Shown here piece by piece: positions 36,335 to 45,979 of a stretch of 64,000 nucleotides of DNA; the stretch's first letter is position 1; every line of letters starts with the position of its first letter. The DNA comes from JALEFZ01 sp964564415 (lineage in GTDB: Bacteria > Bacteroidota > Bacteroidia > J057): contig CAZMAV010000004.1 in the NCBI GenBank assembly GCA_964564415.1, positions 1-64,000 on the forward strand, written 5' to 3'. Below the pieces are notes generated by a model. The model was given only the letters and a program-made list of their open reading frames with translations. It had not been told where the DNA came from and did no database searches. The translations under genes were made by a program, and so were the position numbers.

Positions 36335-36717
36335 TAAGAAGTATCTAATCCCAGTTCATCAAGGACCTGTGGACTCAGGGGTTTGATGACGTAAGAGGAA
36401 ACACAAGGAAAAGATACAGCCTTCTCTTTGTCTTTTTTTTGAATGGAAGAACTCAAGACAAAAACAGGAATACCAAGATCAAGCTTTTGGTACTCTTCCA
36501 GAAATTGCCATCCATTCATGTCGGGCATGTTGAGGTCGAGAAAGATATAGCGGGGCGAATGGGCCCTGCTCTTCAATTTTTCTAAGGCCTCCACTGCCTT
36601 GCTACAAGCATGGGTTTTTACCTTTCCCCCCGACCACACCTCAATAATGGTTTCGTGTATCTGATTGGTCAATTCATCATCGTCCACCAATAGAATCTGA
36701 GCATCTATGTCATCCAT
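36331..36717 (-). CDS. Stand-alone response regulator (CheY-like receiver)
   Basis: This 128-residue receiver domain has no output domain. The acidic pocket LLVDDDELTN is at about 9-18, the phospho-acceptor is Asp61 in FLDLNMPDMNGW, the switch Ser is in FVLSSSIQ, and the Lys is in SYVIKPL. All the key residues are present. Its partner histidine kinase is not in the window. It is the first gene after an AT-rich region with no clear promoter box. Confidence 0.93.
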   Translation of the reverse strand: MDDIDAQILLVDDDELTNQIHETIIEVWSGGKVKTHACSKAVEALEKLKSRAHSPRYIFLDLNMPDMNGWQFLEEYQKLDLGIPVFVLSSSIQKKDKEKAVSFPCVSSYVIKPLSPQVLDELGLDTSY

Positions 36718-36971
36718 GCTTGAAAGGCTACCTATTTATTTCCTTCCCTATACTTTATATATAAAAAATACAATTTTTACACTTATGTAGGGAATCCTTG
36801 AAAGAATTTCAATTTATAAAAATTTAATATTTCTACCTGCAAAATCTAAATTTTATAATAGTACGAAAGCAAAAAATATATCAAAAGCGAAGAAGCATCC
36901 ACGGGTTTGGCCCTGCCCTAACAAGAGCAAGGCCATTGAGTATCATTTTTAAGCAGGTAAAACCAAGAGGC

Positions 36972-38495
36972 TTACTCTTTCTTTACAAGAGGAAGGTAGA
37001 GTCGCTGGCCTTCCAAAGCGATTCGGACCCAATAGATGCCTTTGGAGAGTGCATTCAGGTCCAATCTGACCTTGCTACCCCTGGTCGTGGAGCTATTCAC
37101 CTCTATTTGCCGAATCTCTTGCCCCTGAGCGTTGGTCAGGCTAATGGATGAGATGCCCAGTTTTTCAGGTATGTAAACAAAGGCCTCCGTATTGGCGGGA
37201 TTGGGAAATACTTTAATTCGGGTAATCAAACCTGCCTGGACTGCAGCGGTAGCCAGAGAATCCAATTTTACCTGGGCCTTGAGGCTGTCTTTTTGAAGAA
37301 AAGGAAGAACGCAGGATTGCCTAAGGCCATCAAACCACAATTTGATCTGTAAAAAGGTCGGGATGGAGCAAGAAGCATGGTCCAGGTTGGGATCAATACT
37401 AATGGCCGAGACTTGGGTAGCTCCCCTGGCCACAAAGGAATCCAGGGCGATAAGGGCATTTTTGAAGGGAACGATTTCATCTGCCTCACAGTAATAAAGA
37501 CGAAGGTCATTTTCTGGCTTCCAGTTCAGCAGGTCATTGTCCCTTATGGCAACATTTATCGGGTGTAGGGAATCCCCAAAGGCATTTTGAATGTATGTCC
37601 CCTGGATCATATCAATGGCCGAACTGGGAAATTGCACATTGGGTCTTGGGCTTACAGTGCGGTCGAAGTACAGGGGAAGGAGGGAGTCATAGGGACTGAC
37701 AAAGGCCTCACTTGGATTTTGCCAAAGATCTCCATAGACAAACTGATAGGAGGTCATAATAAAGCCGAGAAAGAAAGAATTTCCCGAATTACCGCTCAAA
37801 AACTCATTTCTGGTAGTCTGAGACATGTCATAAGGCCCACCTCCTGCGCCTACGGCAACAAGTTTGAACTCACTGGAAAGATTAGCTTCGATCTCCCGTT
37901 GGGTGGCCAGGGTCACATGTCCCCCTTGAGAATATCCTCCCAAAAATACCTCCTCGCTTAGGCCCACACCTTTAATCTGACAAAGCTGTCGGGTCGCCCT
38001 CATCATATCTATAGAGGCCGAGGCCTCTGTTTGGGAATGTAGATAGGGATGAGGATGGTCAAGGGGAGTTTCTCCATATCCCAAATAATCGGGCATGGAC
38101 ATGACGTATCCACCGGTGGTCATGGGAACACCCAGAAACCATTCAAAACCAAGGGTGGATAATTCATCCCCGTAAAAGTAAGTTCCATGATTGTAATTCA
38201 GCAGGGGAAAGCAAAGCGAATCATTGACGGGAAACATGGCTAGTCCGGAGGCTGAGGTAAGGCTGTCGCCACGGGCGGCCGGGGTCCTGTAGACCACTTT
38301 GTACAGTTCTATGTCATAATTGATGGGAGCTAAAAAAGGAGGGAGGCTGATAGATGTGTACAGTGCCAATATCTCTTGTTGGTCCAGGCTATCTAGTTGG
38401 ATAAAACTCACAAGATCTCCCCGCTGCCCTCCGGATTGAGCATGTGCCGCGCAGGAAATCAAGATAAGCAGGCTGAATAGGAAGTGCTTGATCAT
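36972..38495 (-). CDS. Secreted alpha/beta-hydrolase (esterase/lipase) with T9SS sorting domain
   Basis: This 507-residue protein has a signal peptide (HFLFSLLILISCAAHA). The hydrolase domain covers about 50-410. The nucleophile elbow is GGYSQGGHV (Ser near 200), an acidic region is at EADEIVPF, and a His is in NLDHASCS. Related secreted lipases such as LIP-type enzymes share this order, with the neighbouring GTYFYG and PDYLGYGET blocks. A C-terminal type A T9SS domain covers about 425-507 (VFPNPANTEAFVYIP ... KGIYWVRIALEG). The enzyme is therefore exported to the surface or medium and hydrolyses esters; the substrate is unknown. Confidence 0.88.
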   Translation of the reverse strand: MIKHFLFSLLILISCAAHAQSGGQRGDLVSFIQLDSLDQQEILALYTSISLPPFLAPINYDIELYKVVYRTPAARGDSLTSASGLAMFPVNDSLCFPLLNYNHGTYFYGDELSTLGFEWFLGVPMTTGGYVMSMPDYLGYGETPLDHPHPYLHSQTEASASIDMMRATRQLCQIKGVGLSEEVFLGGYSQGGHVTLATQREIEANLSSEFKLVAVGAGGGPYDMSQTTRNEFLSGNSGNSFFLGFIMTSYQFVYGDLWQNPSEAFVSPYDSLLPLYFDRTVSPRPNVQFPSSAIDMIQGTYIQNAFGDSLHPINVAIRDNDLLNWKPENDLRLYYCEADEIVPFKNALIALDSFVARGATQVSAISIDPNLDHASCSIPTFLQIKLWFDGLRQSCVLPFLQKDSLKAQVKLDSLATAAVQAGLITRIKVFPNPANTEAFVYIPEKLGISSISLTNAQGQEIRQIEVNSSTTRGSKVRLDLNALSKGIYWVRIALEGQRLYLPLVKKE

Positions 38496-38531
38496 TGGCC
38501 AGGGAATTAGGAGATATAACGGGTAAAAATT

Positions 38532-39227
38532 TCAGTTTTTGGGTTTCAAATGGTAAACGCCTACTTGCTGGTTAAAATTTTTATCTTCTACCAAAAATAA
38601 ATGTTTTTCCATAGAAAACCCTTCTTTTGGTAATTTCGCAATCCAAGGCTTGGTAAAATTCCGGCCGGGTTCGCTCAACCATATGTCTCCCTCCCTGATC
38701 ATGCTTCGAAAAAAATTGACCAGGGGTTGGTAAGCCCTTTCTTCGTAAGCCACGTCAGAAGCAATTAAGAGATCGATTTTCCACTCGGGGCGGGGTTCTC
38801 GCCAGTCCAACAGCCGGCAGTCTGCTGCCCTGTTGTGATTGAGAAGCCAATTGTAGCGGGCCAGCAAGAGGGCCTCAGGCAAGTAATCGGTCAAAATTAC
38901 CTCTGCTCCCTGATCTGCCGCAACGATGCCACAAAGTCCCAGGCCACAGCCCACCTCCAACACTCGCTGTCCATTTTTGCAGACCCTGCCAGCAGCAATC
39001 ATTTCAGAAAGCCCCAAGGCAGCTGGCCACAATTCTGTCCAGTATGGAATTTGTTCGTCCCGAAAAGAAGGATGCTCCGGCCCCCTCTCGATCAGCCGGT
39101 CAAAGACTTCGTCCACATTGGTGATACAAGCCAGTGGGTATTCCTTCTCCCCTACCCTGATCGAAAAATGCTTAAGATCATAATCTTGCTCCAGCTTCTG
39201 CCTCAGGGCTTCCCGCTCTGCCTTCAT
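38532..39227 (-). CDS. Class I SAM-dependent methyltransferase (METTL-like/nicotinamide N-methyltransferase type)
   Basis: This 231-residue protein has the SAM-binding motif I VLEVGCGLGLCGIVA, an acidic residue ending the next strand (ILTDYLPEAL), a DLLIASDVAYEE post-motif, and WREPRP between. The N-terminus (about 1-60) is a family-specific cap that reads PYWTELWPAALGLSEM, which is characteristic of the lysine-methyltransferase METTL21/FAM86-like group. The substrate is probably a protein Lys or small amine (inferred). It overlaps the glgB stop by 4 nt (ATGA), so it is translationally coupled to glgB. Confidence 0.88.
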   Translation of the reverse strand: MKAEREALRQKLEQDYDLKHFSIRVGEKEYPLACITNVDEVFDRLIERGPEHPSFRDEQIPYWTELWPAALGLSEMIAAGRVCKNGQRVLEVGCGLGLCGIVAADQGAEVILTDYLPEALLLARYNWLLNHNRAADCRLLDWREPRPEWKIDLLIASDVAYEERAYQPLVNFFRSMIREGDIWLSEPGRNFTKPWIAKLPKEGFSMEKHLFLVEDKNFNQQVGVYHLKPKN

Positions 39228-41254
39228 CTGCCTTTCAATTGGAATACCTGCACGGCGCGATTGACACAGTAAATGCTCAGCCAGGAACTGCCATACTCAT
39301 CTTCCTGGGTAGGATAAGTCATTTGGGCATCTACCCGATCGAAACCACCAAAGCCAGGGTCGTCGGAGTTGAGGAGTTGTTCATACTCACCCTTGTATGG
39401 AACATAAAATTTATAATTCGGAATCGCATGGCTGGGATGAAAATTAAAGACAAAAATAAGGTTAGCCCGCTCAAAGGCTATGACCATGTTGTGCTCATCA
39501 ATGTTGAGTTCCTTGGCAGGGAGTCCGTGAGGAACTTTTTTTTCCTTCAGCAAATGAACCATGGCCTTATCAAATGCATATAGGTATTTGTATTTCAGTC
39601 GATCATGGTCAGCCAGGGACCATTGGCGGCGAGCATATTTATATGACCAGCCATTCCCTTCCCGAGGAAAGTCCACCCACTCAGGATGTCCGAATTCATT
39701 TCCAATAAAATTGAGGTAGGCTTCTCCTCCCATGGCGGCTGTGATCAGTCGAATCATCTTGTGAAGGGCTATCCCACGATCGATGACAGGATTTTCCCGA
39801 CCTATCTCCATGTCCCAGTACATTTCCTTGTCCATCAGCCAGAAAGCCAGGGTCTTATCTCCTACCAGGGCCTGGTCGTGTGACTCTGCATAAGCCACAT
39901 TTTTTTCCAGATAGCGGCGGTTGCCCAGGGTATGCCACAGTTCGCGCAAGTTCCACTCCTCGTCCTTTTTGTGCTTGAGAATCTTTATCCAATAGTCAGG
40001 AAGTCCCATGGCCAACCGATAGTCGAATCCCAGGCCTCCTTCCTCGATCTTTCTGCAGGTCCCCGGCATGCCCGACATGTCCTCAGCAATCGTGATGGCA
40101 TAAGGATTCAGACGGTGTACATGGTCATTGGCCAACTGAAGATAGGTAATGGCATCCCATTCTACCCCTTCCTTGAAGTATTTGTCATAATGATCAAAGG
40201 AAACTCCCTCCCCATGATGGAAATAAAGCATGGAAGTAACCCCGTCAAATCGAAATCCGTCAAAGTGAAATTCCTCCATCCAATAGGTCAGGTTGGACAG
40301 CAAAAACTGCAAGACCTCGGTCTTTCCGTAGTTGAAGAGTTTGGAGTCCCAGCCCGAGTGTTCTCCCCTGCCACCAGGATGAAAGTACTGATCCTCAGAG
40401 CCATCAAATTGATTGATACCCTCGGCAAAATTTTTGACAGCATGGGAATGCACCACATCCATGATGATGGCAACGCCCATTTGATGGGCCTTATTTATGA
40501 GGTATTTGAGGTCCTCAGGTTTTCCAAAACGGGAAGAGGGAGCAAAAAAATTGGAGACGTGGTAGCCAAAGGATCCATAATAAGGATGCTCCTGTACGGC
40601 CATCAATTGTATGGCATTGTAGCCCAGGTTTTTGATTCGGGGAAGGACCACATCGGCAAATTCGCGGTAGCTACCCAGCCCTTCCTTTTCCTGGGCCATG
40701 CCGGTATGGGCTTCATATATCATCAAGACCTCCTCCCGGGGATGGTAAAACCCCTCATCCTCCCACTCGAAGTCTCTGGAATACCAAAACTGGCCGGAAA
40801 AGTCTTTGCTCTCTTCATCCTGGATAAGCCGCTTGATATAGACGGGAATGCGGTCCATGCCTCCATTTTCTCCCACAATGTGGACTTTGACCTTGGACCC
40901 ATTAGAAAGTTTATCCCCGTAGGTATCATCAGGAAGGAAAATCTCCCAAATGCCTGAAGCATTGCGTTCCAGGGGATGGCTCTCGCGGTTCCAATCATTA
41001 AAATCTCCGATCAAGCTAAGGGCTTTAGCCTTGGGTGCCCACTCTCTGTACCACCATCCCCTCTTTTCCTTGTCATAGTTGATTCCAAGGTAGAGATGGG
41101 CATGGGTGAAGGCACTTAAGCCCCCGGCACCACTGGAAATTTCTTTCTTTCTGTCTTCAAACCGTTGAATCCTTTCCCTAAGGTCCTGCTCATAGGGACT
41201 CAACCAGGGATCATCTTGGACAAGGGCTAGTTTGCTTTGTGGTTTTTCTGACAT
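39224..41254 (-). CDS. glgB: 1,4-alpha-glucan branching enzyme
   Basis: It introduces alpha-1,6 branches in glycogen. This 676-residue GH13 protein has a CBM48-like N-terminal domain (WWYREWAPKAKALSLIGDFNDW). The catalytic barrel carries AIIMDVVHSHAV, the nucleophile in DGFRFDGVTSML, ITIAEDMSG for the acid/base, and AESHDQALVGDKT for the stabiliser. The ending YEQLLNSDDPGFGG matches the family. No other glycogen genes are in the window. The methyltransferase gene overlaps its end. Confidence 0.95.
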   Translation of the reverse strand: MSEKPQSKLALVQDDPWLSPYEQDLRERIQRFEDRKKEISSGAGGLSAFTHAHLYLGINYDKEKRGWWYREWAPKAKALSLIGDFNDWNRESHPLERNASGIWEIFLPDDTYGDKLSNGSKVKVHIVGENGGMDRIPVYIKRLIQDEESKDFSGQFWYSRDFEWEDEGFYHPREEVLMIYEAHTGMAQEKEGLGSYREFADVVLPRIKNLGYNAIQLMAVQEHPYYGSFGYHVSNFFAPSSRFGKPEDLKYLINKAHQMGVAIIMDVVHSHAVKNFAEGINQFDGSEDQYFHPGGRGEHSGWDSKLFNYGKTEVLQFLLSNLTYWMEEFHFDGFRFDGVTSMLYFHHGEGVSFDHYDKYFKEGVEWDAITYLQLANDHVHRLNPYAITIAEDMSGMPGTCRKIEEGGLGFDYRLAMGLPDYWIKILKHKKDEEWNLRELWHTLGNRRYLEKNVAYAESHDQALVGDKTLAFWLMDKEMYWDMEIGRENPVIDRGIALHKMIRLITAAMGGEAYLNFIGNEFGHPEWVDFPREGNGWSYKYARRQWSLADHDRLKYKYLYAFDKAMVHLLKEKKVPHGLPAKELNIDEHNMVIAFERANLIFVFNFHPSHAIPNYKFYVPYKGEYEQLLNSDDPGFGGFDRVDAQMTYPTQEDEYGSSWLSIYCVNRAVQVFQLKGR

Positions 41255-41487
41255 GGGAGACTCTTATTTTGTAGAACTTTGGATAGTCTGGCCGTTTCGC
41301 TTCGCTATTCTTCGAACTTCCTTTGGCTAAAAAATACCAAATCGAAGGGCCAGCTACCCATTTTCTATTTTTACTTTAATCTAACCGAATACTAACGAAA
41401 AAAAATGACATGCCCGCCTTGTATAGACATTGATCCACTATGCCCTGAGCTGAATCCTTTATTCGGCTAACAAAGATCACTCATCTC

Positions 41488-41495
41488 TATATTTG
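41488..41495 (+). promoter_or_regulatory. Candidate -7 promoter box for the GMC oxidoreductase
   Basis: TATATTTG matches TANNTTTG and lies about 70 nt before the start. A convincing TTTG -33 partner is not found. The rest of 41255-41487 is AT-rich and holds no gene. Confidence 0.45.
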
Positions 41496-41522
41496 TCTTT
41501 TACTCCCTTTTTCTTAGTTTAA

Positions 41523-41540
41523 TGTTATGCTTGCATAACA
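41523..41540. promoter_or_regulatory. Palindromic operator-like site in the GMC oxidoreductase leader
   Basis: TGTTATGC-TT-GCATAACA is a perfect 8+8 inverted repeat with a 2-nt centre. It lies about 18 nt before the ATG and about 20 nt after the expected transcription start, as for a repressor site. Which protein binds is unknown. Confidence 0.5.
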
Positions 41541-41557
41541 AATAGCAGATCAAAATC

Positions 41558-43174
41558 ATGTTTGACTATATAATTGTCGGTGCGGGTTCTGCCGGTGCAG
41601 TCCTTGCCCATCGTCTTTCTGAAGATCCCAATACTGAGGTCTTGCTCTTAGAGGCAGGACAGCGGGATACCAAGGCGGAGATACATATTCCTGCGGCCTT
41701 CAGCAAATGCTTCAAGACAGAAGTTGACTGGGGCTTGTATTCCACTCCTCAAGCACATGCCCACAATCGAAAGCTTTTTTTGCCGAGGGGAAAGGTGCTG
41801 GGCGGTTCTTCCAGCATCAATGCCATGATCTATATTCGCGGCAATAAGGTCGACTTTGACTACTGGAAAGACCTTGGCAATGAAGGTTGGGGCTATGATG
41901 ATCTCCTTCCTTACTTTAAGAAATCAGAAAATTTTCAGGGAGAAGCAGACGATTTCCATGGCCAGGATGGGCCCCTCCATGTGTCAACCTTGCAAGAGCC
42001 CTTTCTCGTTACCCAGGCCTTTGTAAAGGCAGGCGAGGAACTGGGGTATCGCCTCAACCCAGATTTTAACGGGGAAAGACAAGAAGGGTTTGGCTGCTAC
42101 CATGTCAATCAGATTCGGGGAAAGCGGCATAGCAGCGCCAAGGCATTTCTCAAACCCATTAGAAATAGAAAAAACCTCACCATCCTCACTGAGACCCCTG
42201 TTAGCAAAATTTTGATAGAAGGGAATAAGGCTGTGGGCGTACTTTATCGCAGCCCCACCCACTACCAGGAGGTAAAGGCCCGTAAAGAGGTCATTCTGGC
42301 TGCGGGTACCTATCATAGTCCTCAACTCCTCATGGTATCCGGAATCGGTGAGGCAGCTTATCTGCAAGAGATGGGAATCCATGTCAAGCAGGATCTCCGG
42401 GGAGTCGGGAAAAACCTACAGGATCATCTCATTGTCCCCTTCATTATGGGAAATAAGGGCCGGCATTCGCTGGACAGGGCAGATAAAGTTCCTGGCAATT
42501 ACCTTAAATTTCTCCTTTGGGGCGATGGGCCCCTATCCTCCAACGTCGCCGAGGGAGGAGGCTTTATTCATACCCGAGAGGGACTCAAAGGACCCGATAT
42601 TCAGTTTCACTTTGGCCCCGCCTTCTTTAAGAATCATGGCTTCGAACTCCTCGAAAAAGGCAGGGGTTATTCCATAGGACCTACCCTTTTACAACCTGAG
42701 AGTGTGGGTGGAATAAAGTTGGCCTCTGCTGACATGTCCACCCCCCCCCTCATCGATCACAATTACTTAGAGGCAAAAGGAGATGTTGACACCTTGGTTG
42801 CAGGCCTTGAGGTCGCCTACAAACTCAGCCAGACTTTCGCCCTTCAACCTTTTACGGAGGGACACCTTTCGCCAAAATTTTTGCCCAGTCAAAGGGAAGA
42901 ATGGGAGGAATATGTAAGGGAAACAGCCCAGACCCTTTACCATCCCATTGGAACCTGTAAGATGGGTCATGATCCCCTGTCCGTAGTGGATAGCCGTCTT
43001 CGGGTACATGGAATCCAAAATCTAAGGGTCATAGACGCTTCTGTGATGCCCCATATCACGAGGGGGAATACCCATGCACCCACCGTCGCCATTGCCGAAA
43101 AGGGAGCTGAGATGATCATTGAAGACAGACAGGAAAAAATATCAGAGGAAGTAGTTCAGCAAATGGCAGAGTAG
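41558..43174 (+). CDS. GMC-family FAD-dependent oxidoreductase (choline dehydrogenase-like)
   Basis: This 538-residue flavoprotein starts with the FAD-binding YIIVGAGSAGAVLAHRL, has the GMC signature KVLGGSSSINAMIYIRG, LLMVSGIG and PHITRGNTHAPTVAIAEKG. It ends with the active-site His in LYHPIGTCKMG. The family oxidises alcohols to aldehydes; choline dehydrogenase is the nearest sequence type, but without betaine genes nearby I do not name it BetA. It has no signal peptide. A palindrome in its leader suggests local regulation. Confidence 0.9.
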   Translation: MFDYIIVGAGSAGAVLAHRLSEDPNTEVLLLEAGQRDTKAEIHIPAAFSKCFKTEVDWGLYSTPQAHAHNRKLFLPRGKVLGGSSSINAMIYIRGNKVDFDYWKDLGNEGWGYDDLLPYFKKSENFQGEADDFHGQDGPLHVSTLQEPFLVTQAFVKAGEELGYRLNPDFNGERQEGFGCYHVNQIRGKRHSSAKAFLKPIRNRKNLTILTETPVSKILIEGNKAVGVLYRSPTHYQEVKARKEVILAAGTYHSPQLLMVSGIGEAAYLQEMGIHVKQDLRGVGKNLQDHLIVPFIMGNKGRHSLDRADKVPGNYLKFLLWGDGPLSSNVAEGGGFIHTREGLKGPDIQFHFGPAFFKNHGFELLEKGRGYSIGPTLLQPESVGGIKLASADMSTPPLIDHNYLEAKGDVDTLVAGLEVAYKLSQTFALQPFTEGHLSPKFLPSQREEWEEYVRETAQTLYHPIGTCKMGHDPLSVVDSRLRVHGIQNLRVIDASVMPHITRGNTHAPTVAIAEKGAEMIIEDRQEKISEEVVQQMAE

Positions 43175-43187
43175 ACTGTCAGCCGAC

Positions 43188-44696
43188 TCAATCCTCCATG
43201 ATCCAGGCCTCGGGCTGAAGGTTTTCCTGAATCAGGGACAGGGCCGATTGAGCCTTTGCTATATCAAGGTAAGAAACACAGCTAATTCTGAAATAGCCTT
43301 CGGGAGTAGCTATAATCCGACTTTGGGTATAGCCTTTTTGTCGGATTTCTTCCAGCTTCTGTTCTGCAGCATACTCAGAAGAATAACTGGCGATGATGAT
43401 GTGAAACCGGAGTAATTTTATGTTTTCACTTTGAGGATATACCTTCCCTTCTTCATCAATTTGAAGGGTCTCACCTTCTTTTTCTTCCAAGGGAAGAATT
43501 TGGGGAGCTTCTTCTTCTCTCTCTGGTGAAAAATCATCTCCCCCTATTTCCCGACTCAAAAAGGGATTGGTGGAAAATGTATTGACTGGTTTGAAGTGCT
43601 GATCCTGAAAAATCCATATTCCCTCTTGATGGGCCACCCAAAGTTGAGAAGTAAGGGGATCGAAATCCAGGCCTACCGGCGGAAAGGCCAGAAAAATCTG
43701 TTGAACCCTACTCATGTCTTCTGTCCTCAGCTTAACCAGGGATAAAGATTTTTCATGGATGACATATAGGTACCTCCCGTCAGGAGTCATGGCCATGTCT
43801 ACCGGAACTTTTCCAGTTTCCACTTTTTGAAGCAGCTTTCTTTTTTGAATATCGACTTTTCCGATTTTTCCTTCCCTTAAAAAGCTCACATATAGAAAGT
43901 CATCCGAGGGGCCCAATAACAAACGATCGGGCGTACGTCCCCAAAAGGTAAACCTGCTCATCCGCTCCCGAATCAGATCAATAGCTACTACCTGATCCTC
44001 TCCATATAAACCTAAAAAGGCAGTAGCCGAGTTGCTGCTAATGGCGATGCCGGAGGGGTGCTCTCCAAGGTCGATCCTGAATTTTTCGACCTCAATCTCG
44101 GTATCAATGACGGAAACATCTCCACTGCACCAATGACTGACCACCACATACTTTCCATTGGGGCTGATAGCCAGGTACTTGGGTGCAGACCCTACCTCTA
44201 TGACCGATTCGATCCGGTAGGTTTCTGTATGTATTTTGTATAAAAAACTTGGTGCGTAAATTCCGGGAGAATTGCACCTCCCATATCCTGATTGCTGCAA
44301 ACCCTCTCCAAACAAACGAAAATTTGCTATCCAGAGGTATTCACCATCAGGAGTCAGGGCCCCATTGATGGGATCTCCCTGGTAAGCGCCCTTGTATTCC
44401 GCAAATAAATAATCGGAAAGAAATACCTCGTCGTCGATTTCCTGAACTTTCTGGAAGGTGCGGTCAAAGACGGAAATGCTATGATGGGTGCGTGAATTTG
44501 GCACAAAAAAAAGGCCTTCTTCAGAGCAAATAATCTCCTGAGGATTTAAATTACCGCTGATTTCTTCGATGAGGACTAGGTCTTCCCGGGCCAATGCGCT
44601 GCCCGGATCCTGAGCTCCAACAATAGAACAAAGGACAAGTACCAGGGCACATAAGAGCATATATCTCACCGGTGATAGGATCATCGTGTCTGTCAA
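43188..44696 (-). CDS. Exported YVTN beta-propeller protein with C-terminal SPOR domain
   Basis: This 502-residue protein has a signal peptide (LLCALVLVLCSIVGA). Residues about 45-375 form a seven-bladed YncE/YVTN-type beta-propeller (repeats such as YLAISPNGKYVVVSHWCSGDV, MAMTPDGRYLYVIHE). An acidic linker follows, then a SPOR domain (about 425-500, RFHIIIASYSSEYAAEQKL ... YFRISCVSY), which binds denuded peptidoglycan. The combination points to a periplasmic or septal location. A second SPOR-type protein lies just upstream, 85 nt away on the same strand. Confidence 0.85.
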   Translation of the reverse strand: MTDTMILSPVRYMLLCALVLVLCSIVGAQDPGSALAREDLVLIEEISGNLNPQEIICSEEGLFFVPNSRTHHSISVFDRTFQKVQEIDDEVFLSDYLFAEYKGAYQGDPINGALTPDGEYLWIANFRLFGEGLQQSGYGRCNSPGIYAPSFLYKIHTETYRIESVIEVGSAPKYLAISPNGKYVVVSHWCSGDVSVIDTEIEVEKFRIDLGEHPSGIAISSNSATAFLGLYGEDQVVAIDLIRERMSRFTFWGRTPDRLLLGPSDDFLYVSFLREGKIGKVDIQKRKLLQKVETGKVPVDMAMTPDGRYLYVIHEKSLSLVKLRTEDMSRVQQIFLAFPPVGLDFDPLTSQLWVAHQEGIWIFQDQHFKPVNTFSTNPFLSREIGGDDFSPEREEEAPQILPLEEKEGETLQIDEEGKVYPQSENIKLLRFHIIIASYSSEYAAEQKLEEIRQKGYTQSRIIATPEGYFRISCVSYLDIAKAQSALSLIQENLQPEAWIMED

Positions 44697-44781
44697 GGGA
44701 AAATCCAGGTAAATTTGTCAGCGGGGAAAGTCTCCATGGAAAGCAGACTTATCTTCCGAGCTTAAAATAGAAAACGATAGC

Positions 44782-45633
44782 CTAGAATAAAAATTGTGAA
44801 AACTGAATAATGTCCGATGGGAGGTGGCGATAGCTGGCAAGGCCCCTGGAAAAAGTCTGGGCCTGTCGGGGAGAGTCAAAAGGGCCAATAGCGAGGTGAT
44901 AGGTTGGATTTTTACCTGAAGGATGGGTAGCATAAACCCAGATTTTTCCCCTCCAAAATCTCTCGACCTCTTTGATTTTTTTGGCGAGTTTTCTGGACTT
45001 GCGAAAGCTTCCCAAACTCAGACCAAAATCTTTATGAGGATCAAGGTCTGTCCTAAGCTTTTCGAGGGCATAGGGTTCGAAGCCCATGACTTTAGTTTGA
45101 ATCGAAGGAAGTGTATCTCTCCTGTCCATGCCTCGGGTGTTGCCCAAACGGTAGGCGAGAATGGGGGAGGCTGAGGGAAGTTCAGGGGCCAGGGCCAGGG
45201 TAAGGGCCGGGCGTGGTTTTTCATCACGGATTCGCTTGAGGTGCCTGCCGAGAATGACTTTCAAAGTAGAAGGAGCTACAAATCCTTCTATTTGCCCTAT
45301 CAAGTGCCCTTCTGGATGAAAAATCAGAAGCATGGGCCGGGAGTGCCTATCGAATTTTTGGAGAAATCTTTCGTATCCTACCGGTGCTTTGCCGGGCCTG
45401 AGGATGGCCGTCAGATACCTTCCTCCCATCCAGGCTAGCAATTCAGGATTTTCCCAGGTTTTTCGCTTTAACTTTCGGGCACCTTTGACCCTTGGGTCAT
45501 GCAGGTAGACCAAAATAGGCTTGTGATGGGTCTTAGACCTGTATGTCAATTTATCCCAGGAAGGCTGGGACAAAACATGCAGGGGAAGCATGACACAAAG
45601 AAAAACCATGATAAGTAGATACCTGATGCTCAT
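44782..45633 (-). CDS. Thioredoxin-fold protein with C-terminal SPOR-like domain
   Basis: This 283-residue protein has a signal peptide ending VLS-Q. Residues about 25-130 look like a thioredoxin fold (HHKPILVYLHDPRVKGARKL, then PMLLIFHPEGHLIGQIEGF). The CxxC motif is absent, so it would not be an oxidoreductase. Residues about 195-283 fit a SPOR domain (FGLSLGSFRKSRKLAKKI ... YHLAIGPFDSPRQAQTFS). A peptidoglycan-binding role is therefore inferred. It is co-directional with the propeller-SPOR gene and likely the first gene of that pair. Confidence 0.75.
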   Translation of the reverse strand: MSIRYLLIMVFLCVMLPLHVLSQPSWDKLTYRSKTHHKPILVYLHDPRVKGARKLKRKTWENPELLAWMGGRYLTAILRPGKAPVGYERFLQKFDRHSRPMLLIFHPEGHLIGQIEGFVAPSTLKVILGRHLKRIRDEKPRPALTLALAPELPSASPILAYRLGNTRGMDRRDTLPSIQTKVMGFEPYALEKLRTDLDPHKDFGLSLGSFRKSRKLAKKIKEVERFWRGKIWVYATHPSGKNPTYHLAIGPFDSPRQAQTFSRGLASYRHLPSDIIQFSQFLF

Positions 45634-45979
45634 GGATACTGTGTAGGGTTTGGGATCAAAACTGTCCTGAATATTGGATAGGGTGTATATTTTATGGTGT
45701 AAATATACAATAAACTTTGATTTCCAAGAGCTTTCCTTACCTGACTTTTAGCGCAAAAATATCTCAATTAAAACATAGCCTCTTCAAGCATACTGAGCTT
45801 TCAGATAAGTTTTGTCATGCTTACCCTCCATTAAAACACTTGTTAATCCCCTGAAACAAGGCCTGGAATCTATTTTTTGTCAAAAACCTAACATTACGCA
45901 AGAAATTGAATCTCTGCTTCTCTCCCTATCAGGCCCCTCGAGGCAGGGATTGTGGCATAGGTATTGTCTAGACGGCAAC
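45634..45979. other. 346-nt intergenic region, no gene
   Basis: It is downstream of dnaB and upstream of the SPOR-protein operon (both minus). The middle is AT-rich with a TATA-type stretch near 45690; no exact CAAANNTA (minus-strand -7) box, strong terminator or small RNA was seen. A weak self-complementary stretch (CCTCGAGG) lies near 45938. Confidence 0.5.

Noticed and set aside
39932..40957. Long antisense open frame (341 codons) opposite glgB
   Set aside because: GlgB is unambiguous with all catalytic motifs; the opposite frame shows no domain or signal.
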